Shown: positions 60,606 through 64,000 of the stretch, piece after piece
Position numbering within the stretch: position 1 is the first letter of the stretch
Layout: each line of letters begins with the position of its first letter
Source of the DNA: Acanthochlamys bracteata
Lineage: Eukaryota > Streptophyta > Magnoliopsida > Pandanales > Velloziaceae
DNA: 64,000 bases
NCBI GenBank assembly: GCA_019914995.1
Contig: CM034143.1
Span: forward strand, 4,466,501-4,530,500
Direction of reading: 5' to 3'
Notes under the pieces: model-generated
What the model was told of the DNA's origin: nothing
Seen by the model: the letters and a program-made list of their open reading frames with translations, nothing else
Database searches by the model: none
Program-made: the position numbers and the translations under genes

Positions 60606-61780
60606 TATGTTATCTCAACTTAGAAAAGAGGAGGGAATTTTACTCTTATATATGAGAATTGTTTAAAAAAGTTGTATATCACAATAAAATCCTTTAACTT
60701 CTTCGTAAAGGTGAAGCATCAAAGACTTCTATCTTCTACTTCAACCAAACCTTATCCTTCTAAAAAATAACCTTACTACAAAGCTTTTGACATGATTTAG
60801 GTGTGGCTCCCAATCTAACCTTGAACTTCTTCTACCCAGGCGCAGGGCTATATAGGAGAACCAACACAGGAATAGCTCATCCAATGCCAACGCAGTCTAA
60901 TAACAAAGCCTAATAAGAATTTCACGAATATTATCCAGACGGTATAGCCTAATAAGAAGAATTATATACTACAAAGTAAACAATATGCATGAAAAAGCAC
61001 CCTTCCAGTTTTTGGGCCTAAGATACTAATGGTTCGTCAATCTACTACCTAGAGACCAATAGGTGATATGTTTATCTAAGAGGCCATTCAAACAAATACG
61101 TTTTCTTTTCATCTGCATTTTCTTTTTGCAATTAGAAATGTAGCCAGCACTAGGGTTCCCCTCAATCTGTCCTATGGTCGATCGATCACCCACTCTTAAC
61201 TTCTCCAAAATCGGATAGAAGAATTCCACTCACATCAGAATGATCATGTAACTTATTGTTCAGCTAAAAAAACCTATTTTTATCATTAAATGCATGGGCA
61301 GTCCAAGCATTAGATGGAAGGGCTGTTTAATGCTCTTGCCTTATAAGACTCTGAAAGCATATGGGTTTTCTTTTTCAAGAATCACTAATAGTGAATCCAA
61401 GAATCAAGATTAGCAAAATAAAAGAAACAAATCGATGTAAACTTAACTAAACACCAGTTACTTTGTGAATGATAGCTCACTACAAAACCTAATATCGTGC
61501 ATCCCATGTTCTTATATCGATAACTAACTTTTCCTTGACTAAAATATTCTTTATCATGAAAAATAATGACCATTTCCTGGAAACGGACTTGACCTTCAAA
61601 TTTTTGCTTATCTGGTGTCTGATTGGTCCTTGTTAATGAGATTCATTAGCCATTGCAATAGGCGAAAGTGATAAGTTTGCTTCAGCTAGTTTGTCAGCCT
61701 TGAAACTGTGCACAGCTATACTGGCAAACTGCAGTAATTTAGCTAAAGATGGCCTCTCATGGTATCTAATACCTCGAGAT
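60606..61780. other. 3' flank of the PPR gene
   Basis: No gene recognised; the short frames at 61026-61573 have no family features. The part next to 61780 is the probable 3' untranslated region. Confidence 0.35.
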
Positions 61781-63811
61781 TCACACATCAGCCATAAAGT
61801 AATCTATCCCCTCAGCAACCCCTATTGCAAAATCAATATCTAGTGAAACGTCCATATCTTTCATTCCTGCAAAGAGTCTCTCTTCAAGCGTATCATAAAT
61901 TTCAACACGTTGGGGATGGGACCAATCACCAGCATAGAATTCATGCTTCTTCATATTGACCTCAATTTGACTGATACCAGGTAACTTCTTCAGCTTCCTC
62001 TCTTTCATCAATCTCCTAACATGAGCAGCCTCATCCAAATTCTTACATGTTGCATAAGTGTTTGACAAGAGAACGTAGCTTCCTGCACCTACAGTGTCTA
62101 GCTCAACCAACTCTTCACCCATCTCTCTTGCTATATCAATGTCATTGTGAACCCGGCATGCACCAAGCAATGCACCAAGAACAGCCTCATCACACTCACT
62201 TACTGGCATTTGACGGACTACCTTATTGGCTTCCGCAACAAGTCCAGCCCTACCCAAAAGGTCAACAAGGCATGAGAAATGTTCTGCCTTGGGTAAAAGT
62301 CCATAACTTTTGTACATCGAGTCAAATATCATTCTACCTTTCTTAACTAGACCACAGTGGCTACAAGCTGTTAGAACTCCCTTAAAAGTAATACCACTAG
62401 GATCAGCTCCAAGCTTCAGCATCTGTCCAAAGGCCTCCAATGCATGATGGCCACAGCCATGCTTAGCATAAGCTAGAATGATTGTGGTCCAGGAAACGAC
62501 ATCCTTTAGTTTGATTTCCTCAAATGCAAGCTGGGCCAGAATCAGATCACCCATTCTTGAATATGCAGAAACTACAGCATTAGTGAATGAAGTCATTAAG
62601 TTGAAACCAAGCAGCACGGCGAGGGCATGAATCTGCATTATTTCAATGATGCTCTCACATGCAAGTAGCATGCTGGTTAGTGTAGCCTCGTTAAGTTTAA
62701 CCTTTGAATACATCATTATAAGAAAGAGCTGTACAGCTTCTTCTCTAAAACCATTTTTCACAAAGCCATGAAGCATGGTATTCCATGTAATGATATTACT
62801 TTCAGGCATCAGGCCAAAGAGATGACGAGCGTCAGGCATGAGCCTTTCATCAATATATGCTTTGATCATTGCATTCCATGCAGCAATATCCCTTTTTGGC
62901 ATTAGATCAAAGAACTCTCTTGCTTTATCCACAAATCCATTCTCAGCCAGCCCTGTTATCATAGTTGTCCAAGTAACTGAATTCCTCTGAGGCATCATAT
63001 TGAACAACTTTATTGCCTCATTTGTTTGCTCACAATTTAGACAACCCAAAAGCATTATGTTCCACGTATACATATTCCTATCAGGCATCTTATTAAACAA
63101 AACTCTTGCTTCATCAATTTTCTTACTCTCGACATAGACCCTAATCATAGCCGTCCAAGACACTACATTCTTTTCAGGCATCTGTTCAAAAAGCTCCCTA
63201 GCTTTAGCAATCAACCCATTCCTAGCATAACCCAACAACATTGTTGTCCATGTTACAACATTCTTCTCAGGCATGGAATCAAAAATCTGACGTGCTTCAT
63301 CAACCATCATAGACCTAGAATAACCAGAAAGCAAACTTGTCCAGGTGAACACATTCCTCACACTCATTTCATCAAAAACTTTTTGTGCCTTATCCATCTG
63401 ACCAGCTTTCCCATATCCATCAATCATGGCTGACTCAACAACCACATTACGTTCAGGCATTCCAAGAAACAAACTCTCAGCTTGCTGGAGATTTCCGTTC
63501 TTTAAACAAATAGTAATCATTGTCGAATATGTAACAACATCTCTCTGCGGCATTAAATCAAACAAGTGGCGTGCCTTGGAAATATCTTGTTGTCCAAGCC
63601 TTGAGAGCTTGAGATTGCAATTGTATAGATCAAATCTAGTTCTACTGAAGCTAGAATTGTGCTCACCTTTAGCATGGGCATTTATTGAATTTGATATATT
63701 TCTCTTCGGTATTGGATGCTGATGGAATGAAACAAGGCGAAAGAAAGTTTTGAATTGGAAATTTCTGTTTCTAAGAAAAACTCTTTGAAAGAGAGAGCTG
63801 AAAGAGTTCAT
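61781..63811 (-). CDS. PLS-class pentatricopeptide repeat protein, E/E+ type, probably mitochondrial
   Basis: A single 676-residue frame without introns, normal for plant PPR genes. The ATG at 63811 is used; the codon before it in frame is TTG. Residues 1-35 (MNSFSSLFQRVFLRNRNFQFKTFFRLVSF...) are rich in Ser, Arg and Phe and lack acids, as in a mitochondrial presequence. More than a dozen PPR motifs of 31-36 residues follow, for example ARHLFDLMPQRDVVTYSTMI, AQKVFDEMSVRNVFTWTSLLSGY and ARELFEQMPEKNVVSWTAMI. The C-terminus has E and E+ motifs (GALLGACRVHNDIDIAREMGEEL, YVLLSNTYA, LPGISQIEVNMKKHEFYAGDWSHP) but no DYW cytidine-deaminase domain. Such proteins bind single organellar RNAs; E-class members often act in C-to-U editing with a partner that supplies the deaminase. 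The target cannot be read from this window with confidence. Confidence 0.95.
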   Translation of the reverse strand: MNSFSSLFQRVFLRNRNFQFKTFFRLVSFHQHPIPKRNISNSINAHAKGEHNSSFSRTRFDLYNCNLKLSRLGQQDISKARHLFDLMPQRDVVTYSTMITICLKNGNLQQAESLFLGMPERNVVVESAMIDGYGKAGQMDKAQKVFDEMSVRNVFTWTSLLSGYSRSMMVDEARQIFDSMPEKNVVTWTTMLLGYARNGLIAKARELFEQMPEKNVVSWTAMIRVYVESKKIDEARVLFNKMPDRNMYTWNIMLLGCLNCEQTNEAIKLFNMMPQRNSVTWTTMITGLAENGFVDKAREFFDLMPKRDIAAWNAMIKAYIDERLMPDARHLFGLMPESNIITWNTMLHGFVKNGFREEAVQLFLIMMYSKVKLNEATLTSMLLACESIIEIMQIHALAVLLGFNLMTSFTNAVVSAYSRMGDLILAQLAFEEIKLKDVVSWTTIILAYAKHGCGHHALEAFGQMLKLGADPSGITFKGVLTACSHCGLVKKGRMIFDSMYKSYGLLPKAEHFSCLVDLLGRAGLVAEANKVVRQMPVSECDEAVLGALLGACRVHNDIDIAREMGEELVELDTVGAGSYVLLSNTYATCKNLDEAAHVRRLMKERKLKKLPGISQIEVNMKKHEFYAGDWSHPQRVEIYDTLEERLFAGMKDMDVSLDIDFAIGVAEGIDYFMADV

Positions 63812-64000
63812 CAAGATGAAACATTCAAATTATGAATTTACACAAAAATAAAAAAATTCTTTTACTGAAATTTGAAATAAACACACGTGCGAAAACTGAA
63901 ACAGAATATCAGAGAGATAGATAACGGTTATCACCTGTGCTTAAACAAATATTAATCCTTTTACGTTAGTACCATTATACTTGAGAATATTCAATAGTAC
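63812..64000. other. 5' flank of the PPR gene
   Basis: A-rich; no clear TATA box. Confidence 0.35.

Noticed and set aside
62047..62346. 99-residue plus-strand frame, and that at 63426-63722
   Set aside because: Antisense shadows of the PPR gene.
1..64000. CRISPR arrays, tRNA and rRNA genes, phage or bacterial operons
   Set aside because: No regularly spaced repeats with unique spacers, no cloverleaf or rRNA signature seen by eye, and the gene structures are eukaryotic with introns.

Overview
This is nuclear DNA from a flowering plant, most likely a eudicot. The evidence is a nine-exon plastid ADP-glucose pyrophosphorylase small-subunit gene, a thylakoid NDH subunit gene (NdhV type), a CHX cation/H+ exchanger, an intronless organellar PPR gene and a secreted lipid-transfer-like protein, all with GT-AG introns where introns occur. 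Between them lies AT-rich DNA packed with plant LTR retrotransposons, solo LTRs, TRIMs and MITEs. I found no rRNA, tRNA, CRISPR array or prokaryotic operon structure.

Layout. 0-0.9 kb: 5' part of a FAR1-related gene running off the left edge, broken by a frameshift in a homopolymer. 2.8-7.9 kb: two GC-rich arms of about 560 bp in inverted orientation flank AT-rich DNA with a PPR-gene fragment. 8.8-9.2 kb: eight-cysteine secreted protein with a TATA box. 11.3-16.1 kb: complete Copia element (5-bp TSD, PBS, near-identical LTRs) whose single gag-pol frame has three nonsense codons. 16.1-19 kb: LRR receptor-kinase pseudogene split by a solo LTR. 20-24.1 kb: repeats and a TRIM. 25.0-26.6 kb: NdhV-type gene. 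27.1-32.5 kb: CACTA-like end and an older, decayed Copia element. 32.5-34.1 kb: NLR pseudogene. 34.2-36 kb: second TRIM and MITEs. 36.7-41.2 kb: AGPase small subunit. 41.8-46 kb: MITE cluster. 46.9-48.9 kb: second solo LTR of the same family. 49.2-49.8 kb: coiled-coil gene relic. 50.6-53.2 kb: CHX exchanger. 54.9-55.5 kb: second, decayed FAR1 copy. 55.8-58.4 kb: split Ty3/gypsy relic. 59.2-60.6 kb: third solo LTR, inverted. 61.8-63.8 kb: PPR gene.

The five intact genes do not form one pathway. AGPase (starch synthesis) and NdhV (cyclic electron flow) both act in the plastid, the PPR protein is probably organellar, CHX is a membrane ion exchanger and the lipid-transfer-like protein is secreted. 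All five, plus the FAR1 gene, lie on the minus strand. The strongest structural results are target-site duplications around two Copia elements and three solo LTRs, which I read directly from the sequence. I did not find a convincing new multi-gene system. The most unusual items are the inverted GC-rich promoter-like arms, the TRIM pair with internal repeated motifs, and a CHX gene with changes at two normally conserved transport motifs.
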